Of a stretch of 64,000 nucleotides of DNA, positions 21,301 through 29,361 are shown piece by piece (position 1 is the stretch's first letter; every line of letters begins with the position of its first letter). Position numbers and translations under genes: made by a program. The notes below the pieces were generated by a model that had not been told where the DNA came from, did no database searches, and was given only the letters and a program-made list of their open reading frames with translations. The stretch is from Deinococcus actinosclerus (GTDB lineage: Bacteria; Deinococcota; Deinococci; Deinococcales; Deinococcaceae): positions 929,501-993,500 of the forward strand of contig NZ_CP013910.1 of the NCBI RefSeq assembly GCF_001507665.1. Reading direction: 5' to 3'.

Positions 21301-21792
21301 GTGACCCTCACTGTGCGACCGCTCACCCCGTCCGACTTTCCCCAGGTTCGGCCGATGCTGCTCGATATGGGCTTCGTGGAGGACGAAGCCGAGCTGGCAG
21401 CGCGCTTTCCGGCGTTTTGCGTGCATCCGGAGTGGGTGGTACTGGGCGCCTTCCGGGACGGGGTGCTGCTGGGGTACGCGGCGGCGCAGGACTACGGGCC
21501 GCACCTTCGATCCGGGAACAGTCACCGCACGGCGAAACTTCACGACCTGTACACGGCGCCTGACGCTCGGGGTCAGGGCGTGGGCCGGACGTTGATGCGT
21601 GGTATAGAGGCGTGGGCGCAGGCGCGGGGCGCGCGGTACCTGTTCTGGTACGCCAACCTGCGGGAGGCGACGCCCGCCTATGAACGCATGGGGTACATGC
21701 CGGGCGCGGAGGTGCAGGAGGGCTACCGATTCTTCGAGGTGGACTTCAGTGAGCGAACGGCCCGCCAGCCGCACCCGGAGCGCGGCTCGTGA
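21301..21792 (+). CDS. GNAT family N-acetyltransferase
   Basis: 163-aa GCN5-related acetyltransferase. The family order is visible: LTVRPLTPSDFPQV at the N-terminus, then the acetyl-CoA loop LYTAPDARGQGVGRTLM (about 83-98; Q/RxxGxG/A), then YLFWYANLREATPAYERMGY (about 117-136; the Asn and Tyr segment). Substrate unknown. GTG 21301 is chosen because conservation starts at once and GGGGGG precedes it; upstream in-frame sequence is not family-like. The stop overlaps the next acetyltransferase start by 4 bp (GTGA), so the two are cotranslated. Confidence 0.9.
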   Translation: MTLTVRPLTPSDFPQVRPMLLDMGFVEDEAELAARFPAFCVHPEWVVLGAFRDGVLLGYAAAQDYGPHLRSGNSHRTAKLHDLYTAPDARGQGVGRTLMRGIEAWAQARGARYLFWYANLREATPAYERMGYMPGAEVQEGYRFFEVDFSERTARQPHPERGS

Positions 21793-22340
21793 TCCTGACC
21801 ACTCACGTCACGCCCCGCGCGGACCTGACCCCGGACCTGGAGGCGCAGCTGCGGACGCTGCTGATCGCTGCCTACCCGCCCTTCGCGGACTTCTGGGCGC
21901 GCAGTTCGTACTGGGGCAGCGAACCCGAATGGCACCTGTGGCTGGCCGACCCGGCAGGCGTGCCCGCAGCGCAGCTGGGGTGCGGGCGGCGCGTGGCGGA
22001 GGTCGGCGGGCGCGAGGTGACGCTGGTGGGCGTCGGTGGGGTCGCCACGCACCCCGTGGTTCAGCGCCAGGGCGTGGGCCGCCGCCTGCTGCGTGAGCTG
22101 CATGCTTTCCTGCTCACCCAGCCGGACGTGGAGTTCGCGTTCCTCCAGTGCCGCGAGGAGGTCGTCCCGTTCTACGAGTGTGGCGGTTTCGTCCGCGTGC
22201 CCAGTCCCGCGCAGTACCTTGACCCGGACGAGGGAGAGTGGGTCATGGACACCGGGCCTACCCTGATCCTCCCGGTGCACGCGGCCCTGGCCGAGTGGCC
22301 GGCGGGGGAGACCGTGAACCTGCGTGGAACGCCCTGGTAG
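21789..22340 (+). CDS. GNAT acetyltransferase resembling aminoglycoside 2'-N-acetyltransferases
   Basis: 183-aa acetyltransferase. TLVGVGGVATHPVVQRQGVG (about 77-96) is the acetyl-CoA site (QRQGVGRRL). FYECGGFVRV (about 132) is the C-terminal Tyr segment. The end, LAEWPAGETVNLRGTPW, resembles the C-terminus of AAC(2')-I and NodA-like enzymes (WxxGxVDLRGxPW), which is the basis for the subfamily suggestion. Resistance is not implied: many chromosomal relatives have housekeeping substrates. Starts GTG 21789 inside the previous stop. Confidence 0.8.
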   Translation: MILTTHVTPRADLTPDLEAQLRTLLIAAYPPFADFWARSSYWGSEPEWHLWLADPAGVPAAQLGCGRRVAEVGGREVTLVGVGGVATHPVVQRQGVGRRLLRELHAFLLTQPDVEFAFLQCREEVVPFYECGGFVRVPSPAQYLDPDEGEWVMDTGPTLILPVHAALAEWPAGETVNLRGTPW

Positions 22341-22408
22341 TGCCGGGGAGGTGGGAGGGGAGGGCCGGGTAGGCCAGGGTGCGGGTTGCCCGCCCCTGCG
22401 CGGGGCGG

Positions 22409-22414
22409 TATCCT
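22409..22414 (+). promoter_or_regulatory. -10 box for the thrS leader
   Basis: TATCCT, six bases before ATG 22421; consistent with transcription starting at or near that ATG. Confidence 0.5.
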
Positions 22415-22420
22415 GCCCAC

Positions 22421-22519
22421 ATGAAGCCTCTCGCCCGTCACTCCGGTCTGGTGATGCGTGGCGCAGGGCTGCACCGAATGCCTGCACCCGGTCTGATCAC
22501 GCGAACTCTGAGCGCCTGA
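22421..22519 (+). CDS. Candidate leader peptide upstream of thrS
   Basis: A 32-codon ORF (MKPLARHSGLV... ending LITRTLSA) begins six bases below a TATCCT box, matching the window's leaderless pattern. Its last codons are ATC ACG CGA ACT CTG AGC GCC TGA, with two Thr codons, one of them the rare ACT, next to the rare Arg codon CGA. The stop lies inside the 5' arm of the hairpin at 22511-22545. This could be a threonine-responsive attenuation leader for thrS. Only two Thr codons are present, far fewer than in the classic thr leader, so the call is tentative. Confidence 0.4.
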   Translation: MKPLARHSGLVMRGAGLHRMPAPGLITRTLSA

Positions 22520-22545
22520 GAACCCCTTCAAGGTTTTCAGGCGTT
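22511..22545 (+). promoter_or_regulatory. thrS leader hairpin
   Basis: CGCCTGAGAACC (22513-22524) pairs with GGTTTTCAGGCG (22532-22543) through a CCTTCAA loop, 12 bp with one G-T wobble, extended by two outer pairs. No U tract follows. A T-box-like core (GGTGGnACC) was looked for; only GGTGGCCAGACC (near 22557) was found, which does not match. Confidence 0.5.
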
Positions 22546-22621
22546 CTGCTGGAACGGTGGCCAGACCGGGTTTCTCATGGTTGAACGCCTAGGCGCGCTC
22601 AGCCCACACACAGAGGTTGAC

Positions 22622-24571
22622 ATGCACGTAATCCTTCCCGACGGTAAACAACTTGAACTTCAACCCGGCGCGACCGCGCTGGACGCCGCCGCCGCCATCG
22701 GCCCGCGCCTCGCGCAGGACGCCCTGGCCGCCACCGCGAACGGAGAACTGGTCGACCTGATGACGCCCCTGCCCGACGGAGCGAACATCACCCTGATCAC
22801 GAAGAAGAACCCGGCCGACGCCGCGCCGCTGTTCCGGCACTCGCTGGGCCACGTCATGAGCCAGGCGGTCGGCGAGTACTACAAAGGAAAAGGCTACGGC
22901 GCGGACGCCATCAAGCGCGGCGTGGGCCCCAGCATCGAGAACGGCTGGTACCAGGACTTCGACCTGCCCGAACCCCTCAAGGAAGAGGACCTGCCCGAGA
23001 TCGAGAAGATCATGCGCGACATCATCGCGCGCGGCCTGGACTTCCAGCGGCGCGAGATCAGCCGGGCCGAGGGCCTCGCGCAGTTCCCCCACGACCCGTA
23101 CAAACAGGAACTCATCGCGGGCCTGCCCGAGGACGAGCCCATCACGTTCTACACGCAGGGCGACTACACCGACCTGTGCCGCGGGCCGCACTTCCCGAAC
23201 ACCGGGAAGCTGCCCGGCGCGTTCAAGCTCATGAGCACGTCGGGCGCGTACTGGCGCGGCAACGAGAAGAACCCGATCCTCCAGCGCGTGTACGGCGTGG
23301 CGTTCGCCACCCAGAAGGAACTCGACGCGTACCTGCACCAGCTGGAGGAAGCCAAGCGCCGCGACCACCGCAAACTCGGCCGCGAATTGGAACTCTTCAC
23401 CATCGACCCACTGGTCGGCAAGGGCCTGCCGCTGTGGCTGCCGAACGGCACGGTGCTGCGCGAGGAACTGACCAGCTTCATGAAGGAACAGCAGTTCCAG
23501 CGCGGCTACCAGGGCGTCATCACGCCCAACATCGGCAACCTCGACCTGTACCGCACGAGCGGGCACTACGAGAAGTACTCCGACGGTCAGTTCCGCCCCA
23601 TCGAGGTGGACGACGAGGAGTACATGCTCAAGCCCATGAACTGCCCGCACCACGTGCGCATCTACGCCAGCAAACCCCGCTCCTACCGCGACCTGCCGGT
23701 GCGCCTCGCCGAGTTCGGCACGGTGTACCGCTACGAGCAGAGCGGCGAACTGAACGGCCTGACCCGCGTGCGCGGCTTCACGCAGGACGACGCGCACCTG
23801 TTCGTCCGCCCCGACCAGCTGAAGAAGGAATTCCTGGACGTCCTCGACCTCACGGTCCTCGTGCTGAAGACCTTCGGCATGAACGAGGTGCGCTTCCGCG
23901 TCGGCACCCGCGACCCCGAGAGCGACAAGTACGTCGGCGACGAGGCCAACTGGACCCTCGCCGAGCGGCAGATCATCGAGGCGGTCGAGGAAGTCGGCCT
24001 GCCCTACACCATCGAACCCGGCGACGCGGCCTTCTACGGTCCCAAACTCGACTTTGTCGTCAAGGACGTCCTGGGTCGCGAATGGCAGCTCGGCACCATC
24101 CAGGTGGACTACAACCTCCCCGAACGCTTCGACATCAGCTACGTCGGCGAGGACGGCCAGGACCACCGCCCCATCATGATCCACCGCGCCCCCTTCGGCA
24201 GCATCGAACGCTTCACCGGCATCCTCATTGAGCACTACGCCGGAGACTTCCCCCTGTGGCTCGCGCCCAGGCAGGTCATGATCATCCCCATCGCCGACCG
24301 CCACAACGACTACGCTTGGCAGCTGCGTGACGAACTGCATCAGGCAGGCCTGCGCGCCGAGGTCGACGATTCGTCAAACCGCATGAACGCCAAGGTCCGC
24401 ACCGCCGAACTGAGCAAGATCCCCGTCATGCTCATCGTCGGCGACAAGGAACAGGAAGGCCGCGAGGTCAGCGTCCGCGAACGCACCCCCGACGGCCACA
24501 AGGAACGCAAAGGCGTCGCCTTCGACGACCTCAAAAACGAATTGCTCACGCGGTACAGGACCCGCAGCTGA
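22622..24571 (+). CDS. thrS: Threonyl-tRNA synthetase
   Basis: Class II synthetase charging tRNA-Thr; 649 aa, normal length. Domains: TGS (1-60, MHVILPDGKQLEL), editing/SAD domain (about 65-220; HSLGHVMSQAV with the HxxxH editing motif), catalytic core (about 240-540) with motif 2 RYEQSGELNGLTRVRGF and motif 3 IMIHRAPFGSIERF, then anticodon-binding domain (about 545-649, starting QVMIIPIADRHNDYA). Zinc ligands are visible as Cys in MNCPHH, His in TQDDAHLF and His in MIHRAPF. ATG 22622 is preceded by AGAGG. A structured leader of about 200 nt suggests regulation, and a terminator follows. Confidence 0.98.
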   Translation: MHVILPDGKQLELQPGATALDAAAAIGPRLAQDALAATANGELVDLMTPLPDGANITLITKKNPADAAPLFRHSLGHVMSQAVGEYYKGKGYGADAIKRGVGPSIENGWYQDFDLPEPLKEEDLPEIEKIMRDIIARGLDFQRREISRAEGLAQFPHDPYKQELIAGLPEDEPITFYTQGDYTDLCRGPHFPNTGKLPGAFKLMSTSGAYWRGNEKNPILQRVYGVAFATQKELDAYLHQLEEAKRRDHRKLGRELELFTIDPLVGKGLPLWLPNGTVLREELTSFMKEQQFQRGYQGVITPNIGNLDLYRTSGHYEKYSDGQFRPIEVDDEEYMLKPMNCPHHVRIYASKPRSYRDLPVRLAEFGTVYRYEQSGELNGLTRVRGFTQDDAHLFVRPDQLKKEFLDVLDLTVLVLKTFGMNEVRFRVGTRDPESDKYVGDEANWTLAERQIIEAVEEVGLPYTIEPGDAAFYGPKLDFVVKDVLGREWQLGTIQVDYNLPERFDISYVGEDGQDHRPIMIHRAPFGSIERFTGILIEHYAGDFPLWLAPRQVMIIPIADRHNDYAWQLRDELHQAGLRAEVDDSSNRMNAKVRTAELSKIPVMLIVGDKEQEGREVSVRERTPDGHKERKGVAFDDLKNELLTRYRTRS

Positions 24572-24585
24572 TCTACATTCAGAAT

Positions 24586-24617
24586 CGGGGTGACCGTGAT
24601 TAAAGGCGGTCACCCCG
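24586..24617 (+). terminator. Terminator hairpin after thrS
   Basis: CGGGGTGACCG pairs with CGGTCACCCCG (11 bp perfect), loop TGATTAAAGG, followed by TTG. Confidence 0.8.
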
Positions 24618-24698
24618 TTGTCAGGTATGGCTGTGGACTGGCAGATGGCTTTCTATATAGAGGTAGTGTCGGTGCCCGCGATTAGTCGCAGCGTTCCG

Positions 24699-24731
24699 AG
24701 CACCTCCCCGCTCCTGGCAGGGTGAGGTGCT
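24699..24731. terminator. Hairpin downstream of the permease-prefix-domain gene
   Basis: AGCACCTC (24699-24706) pairs with GAGGTGCT (24724-24731) and an inner CCC/GGG. It lies just past the stop of the minus-strand gene ending at 24750; no clear U tract. The remaining 24618-24698 spacer holds nothing recognisable. Confidence 0.4.
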
Positions 24732-24749
24732 TACGACGAATTGCTCTGC

Positions 24750-25970
24750 TCAGGGTGCATCAGGGGACGTTCCTGTTTTCAGGATCAGGGTGCGTTCCAG
24801 CTCTTTCACGATGCCTATGTCCGCTGCTGCATGCAGATCTCGGGGGACCTCGATCAGCATGGCGGTAGCATGTCCTGCCCTGACCTGCGTCAGGAAGTGC
24901 TCGCGGGAGTTGACGAGGTTCAGTGCTGGGGGTGCATCTCTCAGATCGAACATGGGAACGTTCAGGTGGTCTGCCTCTACCGGAACGTGCAGGGCGCGCA
25001 GGGCAGGCAGAGAAGTCCACTGCTGGTTGGAATGTTCAGGGACGAAGCTAACCACGGCGTAGAGTCCTTGAGGATCCGGCACCTTCAGTGACAGCACCGG
25101 CGTCGACTTGGGAGCGCGGGAGAAGGGAAATGCCCAGCCGTTCACCTGCACGAAGGTTGAGGGGCGCACAGGGACAGTACCGACCACTCCTGTTTTCAGG
25201 TGCTGATCTAGGAACTGCTGAAGGTAAGTCTCTATCACCTGCATGCCGAGCTGGTCGGTCAAGCGCAGGGGCTGACCTGCGACGTTCACAGTCATGTTCA
25301 GGCCGTCCCCACTGAGTTGCACCGGCCAACCCTGCTGGGCCGCGCTATTCAGGGAGCTGGGCAGGTTCAGGTAGCCCTTCTGGGTACCCGGGTGCCCATC
25401 GCGGCCGACTTCAACGGGGTGGATGGGCTGGCTGGCGTAGCCCTTCAAGGTCAAGGATTTGCGCAACAGACCGCGTACCTGAATGCCGCTGCCTTCCAGG
25501 TACCTGTTGGCGCCGTTGAGTCGAATGAGGTTGGCCTGCCGGGCGTCTTCCAGAGTCAGGGGCGCGTCAGTGTAGAGACTGATGCAGTTGGCGCGATTCA
25601 GGCAAGGGTCGACCCAGCCGCTTCCTTCCGTGAACAGTACCCGGTTGATGGTGGTGGACACGAACTCGTTGCCCTGGGCATACAGGCGGGCGGTCAGACT
25701 GATCAGCAGCGTCAGGCCTATCAGGGTGCCCAGTGTCAGCTGCCCGGCGGTCGTGAATCCCTGTTCACGGCGCAGGCTGCGGGCGACGGTGGCAGGCGCA
25801 CCGAGTTCCTGCATGGCCTGCGCGCGGGCTTGCTCGGGACTGAGGCCGGTCAGGGTGAGTTGCCGGGTGCGTTCGGTGAGGTGATCGAGGAGTTCGGCCT
25901 GCGTGGCCTGGCGGGCCTGGCCGTTCAGGCCGCGGGTGGCCCTGCGGACGTAGTCCTGTTCGGGGGTCAT
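24750..25970 (-). CDS. Membrane protein with N-terminal permease prefix domain 1
   Basis: 406-aa protein. Residues 1-65 form the helical permease-prefix-1 domain (EQDYVRRATRGLNGQARQAT, AELLDHLTERTRQL, GAPATVARSLRREQG) that normally precedes an FtsX-type permease. Here a single transmembrane helix (about 75-95, TAGQLTLGTLIGLTLLISLT) is followed by about 300 residues of extracytoplasmic sequence without permease helices. That part includes two repeated beta-rich stretches (about 140-260 and 270-390), function unrecognised. It is preceded by padR with a 4-bp overlap (ATGA), the usual padR-permease-prefix operon. Likely an envelope stress or sensing protein. Confidence 0.75.
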   Translation of the reverse strand: MTPEQDYVRRATRGLNGQARQATQAELLDHLTERTRQLTLTGLSPEQARAQAMQELGAPATVARSLRREQGFTTAGQLTLGTLIGLTLLISLTARLYAQGNEFVSTTINRVLFTEGSGWVDPCLNRANCISLYTDAPLTLEDARQANLIRLNGANRYLEGSGIQVRGLLRKSLTLKGYASQPIHPVEVGRDGHPGTQKGYLNLPSSLNSAAQQGWPVQLSGDGLNMTVNVAGQPLRLTDQLGMQVIETYLQQFLDQHLKTGVVGTVPVRPSTFVQVNGWAFPFSRAPKSTPVLSLKVPDPQGLYAVVSFVPEHSNQQWTSLPALRALHVPVEADHLNVPMFDLRDAPPALNLVNSREHFLTQVRAGHATAMLIEVPRDLHAAADIGIVKELERTLILKTGTSPDAP

Positions 25971-26308
25971 GCGAACTCCAGGTAGGGGCGCATGGCGCTG
26001 GCGTGGGCACGCTGGGCGTCACGCTGGCGTTGCAGTTCGCTCAGGCCGGTGGGGGTGAGGTGGTAGTACTTGCGTGGTGGGCCGCCCGCGTCGCTGGGGC
26101 GCTTCTCGGCGTGGATCAGGCCGCGTTTCTCCAGGCGGTGCAGGGCGGGGTAGAGGGTGCCTTCCTTGAAGTTGAAGTGTCCGCCGGTCTTCTGCTGGAC
26201 GTCCTGGATGATCCGTAGGCCGTAGAGGGGCCCGTGTTCGAGACTGGCGAGCAGCAGGAAGTCCAGTGTGCCGCGCAGCAGGTTGCCATCCGCTCCACTA
26301 CTTTGCAT
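25967..26308 (-). CDS. PadR-family transcriptional regulator
   Basis: 113-aa winged-helix repressor. Core: GTLDFLLLASLEHGPLYGLR (about 14), then the recognition helix region FKEGTLYPALHRLEKRGLI (about 46) and the wing PPRKYYHLTPTGLSELQR (about 77). Short C-terminal dimerisation helix, as in PadR subfamily 2. Start ATG 26308; an in-frame longer start at 26350 has no support. It overlaps the downstream membrane gene by 4 bp and probably represses its own operon. A direct repeat in the promoter is a candidate operator. Confidence 0.92.
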   Translation of the reverse strand: MQSSGADGNLLRGTLDFLLLASLEHGPLYGLRIIQDVQQKTGGHFNFKEGTLYPALHRLEKRGLIHAEKRPSDAGGPPRKYYHLTPTGLSELQRQRDAQRAHASAMRPYLEFA

Positions 26309-26314
26309 GGCTAC

Positions 26315-26329
26315 ATAGTGGCGTATAGT
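26315..26329 (-). promoter_or_regulatory. ATAGT direct repeat at the padR promoter
   Basis: ATAGT occurs at 26315-26319 and 26325-26329, ten bases apart (one helical turn), upstream of the padR start at 26308, with a TACTAT -10-like box on the minus strand at 26330-26325. It is a candidate PadR operator; the classical ATGT-N8-ACAT motif is not complete. Confidence 0.4.
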
Positions 26330-26332
26330 AAT

Positions 26333-26355
26333 GGCGGGTGTCCAGTGCACCCGCC
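26333..26355. terminator. Hairpin between padR and the DsbA-like gene
   Basis: GGCGGGTG pairs with CACCCGCC (8 bp) around a 7-base loop TCCAGTG; it lies just past the stop (26369) of the minus-strand DsbA-like gene. No U tract. Confidence 0.45.
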
Positions 26356-26368
26356 GGGGAGGCTCGGC

Positions 26369-27391
26369 TCAGCGGAAGAGCTTCAGGCGCTCCTCGATCA
26401 GGCTGGCCGCCGAGGGTTGCGCGGTGGTCACCGCGCGGGCGCGCGCCACCTCCTGCGCGTCCGCGTAGTTCGACAGCTTCAGGCCGTTCAGGTAGACGGT
26501 GGGCGTACCCTGCACGTTGACCTTCAGGCCGGCCTGGACCTGCGCCTCCACGCTGCTCCTGAACGTCCGCTGGCCCACGCATGCCTTGAACGCCGCCGTG
26601 TCCAGCCCGGCCGCCTTGGCGTAGCCCGCGTACTTGGCGGGCGCGTCCTTCGGATCGAGTGGTGTCCAGCTCTGGTAGTTGGCGAACAGCTGATCCGCGA
26701 ACGGCCAGAATTTCCCCTGCGCCAGGGCGCACTCACTCGCCTCGGCCGCCCCCTGCGCGTTCCGGTGGAACGAGAGCGGGAACTCGTAGTGCATGACGCG
26801 GTACGTGGCGCTGTCCTTGCGCCACGCCGGCATCGCCGTGTCCCACATCTGCTTGCAGTACGGGCACTGGAAGTCGCTGAACACCCGCAAGGTGACCGGC
26901 GCCGTCGCTGTCCCGGTCACGGCCTTCGTCGCCGGGAAGGCGCTGTCCGGCCAGATGTTCACGGCCACGTACGCCTGGTAGCGCGTGGCGCTGCCCTCGC
27001 CGGTGACCTTCAGGGCGATCAGGTCGGTCCCGGCGTCGTCCGTCAGATCGACGAAGCCAGCGCGGGCCGCCGTGAGCAGCTGCGGATTGCTGAGATTGCC
27101 CTTAAGTTTCGGCAGGTTCGCGGCGTCCAGCCCCCAGCCCGCGCCCACGCCGCGCGCCAGGTCGTCCAGGGACGCCGCGTCGGTCAGTACTCCCACCACG
27201 TACCCGCCGGCCGTGTCCAGGGTGATGGTGGTCGTTCCCTGCCGAGCCACGTTGCCACTGACCGCCATGCCCTTCAGGACCGGTTGCGCGAGCGTCTGGG
27301 CGGGTGTGCCGAGGAGCTGCGCGCCGGCGCTGGACACCAGCACAGAGGCGACAAGGACGGGCAGCAGACGGACGGGGCGCGGAATGCTCAC
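26369..27391 (-). CDS. Secreted DsbA-like thioredoxin-fold protein
   Basis: 340-aa exported thiol oxidoreductase. A Sec signal (about 1-24, PVLVASVLVSSAGA) leads to an N-terminal domain of about 140 residues of unknown role. The DsbA-like domain follows: VTLRVFSDFQCPYCKQMWD (CPYC active site, about residues 176-179), MHYEFPLSFH (about 200), and the cis-Pro region VNVQGTPTVYLNG (about 293). An additional Cys pair (ECALAQ, about 219, and ACVGQR, about 271) may form a disulfide. GTG 27391 is seven bases from TAGACT, leaderless-type. A role in oxidative folding of secreted proteins is inferred. Confidence 0.9.
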   Translation of the reverse strand: MSIPRPVRLLPVLVASVLVSSAGAQLLGTPAQTLAQPVLKGMAVSGNVARQGTTTITLDTAGGYVVGVLTDAASLDDLARGVGAGWGLDAANLPKLKGNLSNPQLLTAARAGFVDLTDDAGTDLIALKVTGEGSATRYQAYVAVNIWPDSAFPATKAVTGTATAPVTLRVFSDFQCPYCKQMWDTAMPAWRKDSATYRVMHYEFPLSFHRNAQGAAEASECALAQGKFWPFADQLFANYQSWTPLDPKDAPAKYAGYAKAAGLDTAAFKACVGQRTFRSSVEAQVQAGLKVNVQGTPTVYLNGLKLSNYADAQEVARARAVTTAQPSAASLIEERLKLFR

Positions 27392-27398
27392 GGGAGGC

Positions 27399-27404
27399 AG
27401 TCTA
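27399..27404 (-). promoter_or_regulatory. -10 box of the DsbA-like gene promoter
   Basis: TAGACT on the minus strand, seven bases (GCCTCCC) before GTG 27391; leaderless spacing. Confidence 0.6.
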
Positions 27405-27444
27405 GAGGCTGACGGCCGACCGGCGGGCCGCAGGTGGCCCCCTG

Positions 27445-27473
27445 TTTACAGGTCAGGAAAGCCGTGCTAACAT
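27445..27473 (+). promoter_or_regulatory. Promoter of the tRNA-Cys/tRNA-Val operon
   Basis: TTTACA (27445-27450) and TAACAT (27468-27473) with a 17-bp spacer; five of six and four of six matches to consensus. A CCTTCC/GGAAGG hairpin (27476-27495) in the leader may aid processing. Confidence 0.75.
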
Positions 27474-27531
27474 TCCTTCCGCTGGAGAGGAAGGCAGAGC
27501 CAGCCGCCCGCAAGGGACAGCAAGAGCCTCA

Positions 27532-27607
<76 letters not shown>

Positions 27608-27624
27608 GTACCCCATTTCAGGTC

Positions 27625-27700
<76 letters not shown>

Positions 27701-27704
27701 GCAG

Positions 27705-27729
27705 ACCTCCGCGCAAGCGGAGGTTTTTT
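27705..27729 (+). terminator. Intrinsic terminator of the tRNA operon
   Basis: ACCTCCGC pairs with GCGGAGGT (8 bp) around GCAA, followed by TTTTTT. The best canonical terminator in the window. Confidence 0.95.
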
Positions 27730-27826
27730 ATTGATTGTCGAGGAGTGGTCAGGACCTCTCTCTGTTACTTATGGGGTACTAACGCGCGTCACATGCTTTG
27801 AGCATCCTGACGCAAAACCGCGCGCC

Positions 27827-27832
27827 TAGAAT
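27827..27832 (+). promoter_or_regulatory. -10 box of the small membrane protein gene
   Basis: TAGAAT (five of six to consensus), ten bases before ATG 27843; near-leaderless. Confidence 0.5.
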
Positions 27833-27842
27833 GACCGACCGC

Positions 27843-28148
27843 ATGTCAGACCTGGACTTCATTCTGATCGGCCTGATGATAGGGCCGCTGATCTACGCCG
27901 GCGTGACGCTCCGGAACTCTGGCCGGCGGCTGCATTACCGCGACCGACCGATCTTCTGGCGCCGCCTGATCCCGCTCGTGCTGCCCGCCGCCCTGGGGCT
28001 CTGGATACCGGTGCAGATGCTGCAGACTGCTGTGGCGCTGCACTGGCAGCTCATGGCCGTGATCATCGCCTGCGCCGTGGCCGGACTGGTGTGGTGGATC
28101 GACCTGGATCCCAACCGCGTGCTGTCGCGGCTCTCCCCACGCCGCTGA
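27843..28148 (+). CDS. Small hypothetical membrane protein
   Basis: 101-aa protein, starting MSDLDFILIGLMIGPLIYAG. Hydrophobic segments at about 6-24, 44-64 and 72-92 suggest three helices, with Arg-rich loops (RRLHYRDRPIFWRR and the C-terminal LSRLSPRR) placing them on the cytosolic side. No family recognised. ATG 27843 is preferred over ATG 27831 because a TAGAAT box sits ten bases away, but the longer start is possible. Alone between the tRNA operon and the PIN-TRAM gene. Confidence 0.65.
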   Translation: MSDLDFILIGLMIGPLIYAGVTLRNSGRRLHYRDRPIFWRRLIPLVLPAALGLWIPVQMLQTAVALHWQLMAVIIACAVAGLVWWIDLDPNRVLSRLSPRR

Positions 28149-28250
28149 GCCAGCTGAATGAACAGCGGTGGTGCGGTCCGGTCCGGTCTGAGCGCAGAGG
28201 CGACAGTGGCCCCGCCGCGCCGGCAGGACACCTGAGACACCCGGACTCGA

Positions 28251-28256
28251 TAGACT
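28251..28256 (+). promoter_or_regulatory. -10 box of the PIN-TRAM gene
   Basis: TAGACT, seven bases (GGGGAAC) before GTG 28264. Leaderless spacing. No convincing -35. The preceding 28149-28250 spacer shows nothing else. Confidence 0.6.
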
Positions 28257-28263
28257 GGGGAAC

Positions 28264-29292
28264 GTGCTCTTGATTCGTGTCGTCACCATGCTGCTGGGGC
28301 TGCTGCTGGGATTCCTGGCCGGGCGGGGGCTGGCGACCACCCAGACCGAGGAACTCGGCATGGTCAATACCCTCAGCCTCATGCTGGCTGGGATGCTCAC
28401 CGCCCTGCTGCTGGCGCCCCGGGTGGAAAATGTGGGGCAGCGGGCCGCGGCGCGGTTCACCCGCTGGTACGCCCAGCTGTCGCCCCGCTCGGTGGCCGCC
28501 GCGACCTTCGGCCTGATCGTGGCGCTGCTCGTCAGCGTGCTGCTCAGCAGCCTGCTGCGGACGGTACCGTTCTACACCTGGATCTGGAATCTGGTCGTGA
28601 CGGCGGTGCTGGGCGTGTTCTTCGTGTCCTTCGCGCTGCGCAACGCCGAGAGTTTCGGCCTGCTGGCCTTCCCGCAGGTGCGCCGCAAGCCGGGCAGCAA
28701 GCTGCTCGACAGCAACGTGATCATCGATGGACGCATCGTGGAGCTGCTGCGCAGCGGATTCCTGGAAGGCGAACTGGTCGTGCCGGCCTTCATCCTGCGT
28801 GAACTCCAGACCCTCTCCGATCACCACGACGCGCAGAAACGCACGCGCGGCAAACGCGGCCTCGCGGTGCTGGAGGACCTGCGCGCCCTACGGCCCCTGC
28901 GCATCGAGGACTGGGACGACCCGGCCCTGCCCACCACGGACGACAAACTCATCCGGCTGGCCCGTGAGAGCGGCGCGCGGATCGTCACGAACGACAGCAA
29001 CCTCGGCAAGATCGCCCGGCTGCACGGCGTGGAGATCCTCAGCATCCACGAGGCGGCGGTGGCCCTCAAGCCCCAGGTGCAGGCCGGCGATCACCTGACT
29101 GTCACCATCAGCAAGGGCGGCCAGCAGAAGAACCAGGGCGTCGGGTACCTCGACGACGGCACCATGGTGGTGGTCGAGGACGCCATCAAGTTCCGGGGCA
29201 AGCCCACCCGCGTGGTGGTCGTGAACAACGTACAGACCAACGTGGGCCGCATGATCTTCGCCAAACTCGAGAGCGAGGAAGGCGCCGCCTGA
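28264..29292 (+). CDS. Membrane-anchored PIN/TRAM domain protein (YacL-like)
   Basis: 342-aa protein of the YacL/PilT N-terminus family. Four N-terminal transmembrane helices (about 5-22, 36-52, 80-98, 105-125) precede a PIN ribonuclease domain (about 143-260) with the expected acidic residues: KLLDSNVIIDGRIVELL (first Asp), LRELQTLSDHHDAQKR, and VTNDSNLGKIARLHG (late Asp). A TRAM RNA-binding domain follows (about 275-335, GDHLTVTISKGGQQKNQGVG). Membrane-tethered RNase of unknown target. The GTG at 28264 is supported by the leaderless -10 box. This family is widely conserved and usually placed in housekeeping contexts. Confidence 0.93.
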   Translation: MLLIRVVTMLLGLLLGFLAGRGLATTQTEELGMVNTLSLMLAGMLTALLLAPRVENVGQRAAARFTRWYAQLSPRSVAAATFGLIVALLVSVLLSSLLRTVPFYTWIWNLVVTAVLGVFFVSFALRNAESFGLLAFPQVRRKPGSKLLDSNVIIDGRIVELLRSGFLEGELVVPAFILRELQTLSDHHDAQKRTRGKRGLAVLEDLRALRPLRIEDWDDPALPTTDDKLIRLARESGARIVTNDSNLGKIARLHGVEILSIHEAAVALKPQVQAGDHLTVTISKGGQQKNQGVGYLDDGTMVVVEDAIKFRGKPTRVVVVNNVQTNVGRMIFAKLESEEGAA

Positions 29293-29361
29293 TCACCCGC
29301 GATCCGTCAGGGCGGCGAGCTGGAGGTGATCGGCTCGCCGCCCTGCGTTCATCTGCGGTGA

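Noticed and set aside
21789..22340. Aminoglycoside resistance gene
   Set aside because: The C-terminus resembles AAC(2')-I enzymes, but this is a chromosomal GNAT in an ordinary context; resistance cannot be claimed from sequence.
22421..22621. T-box riboswitch upstream of thrS
   Set aside because: No AGGGTGGNACCGCG core; the nearest GGTGGCCAGACC has extra bases, and the specifier and stem I could not be assigned.
22589..24340. 583-codon minus-strand ORF inside thrS
   Set aside because: thrS is unmistakable on the + strand; the ORF is a composition artefact.
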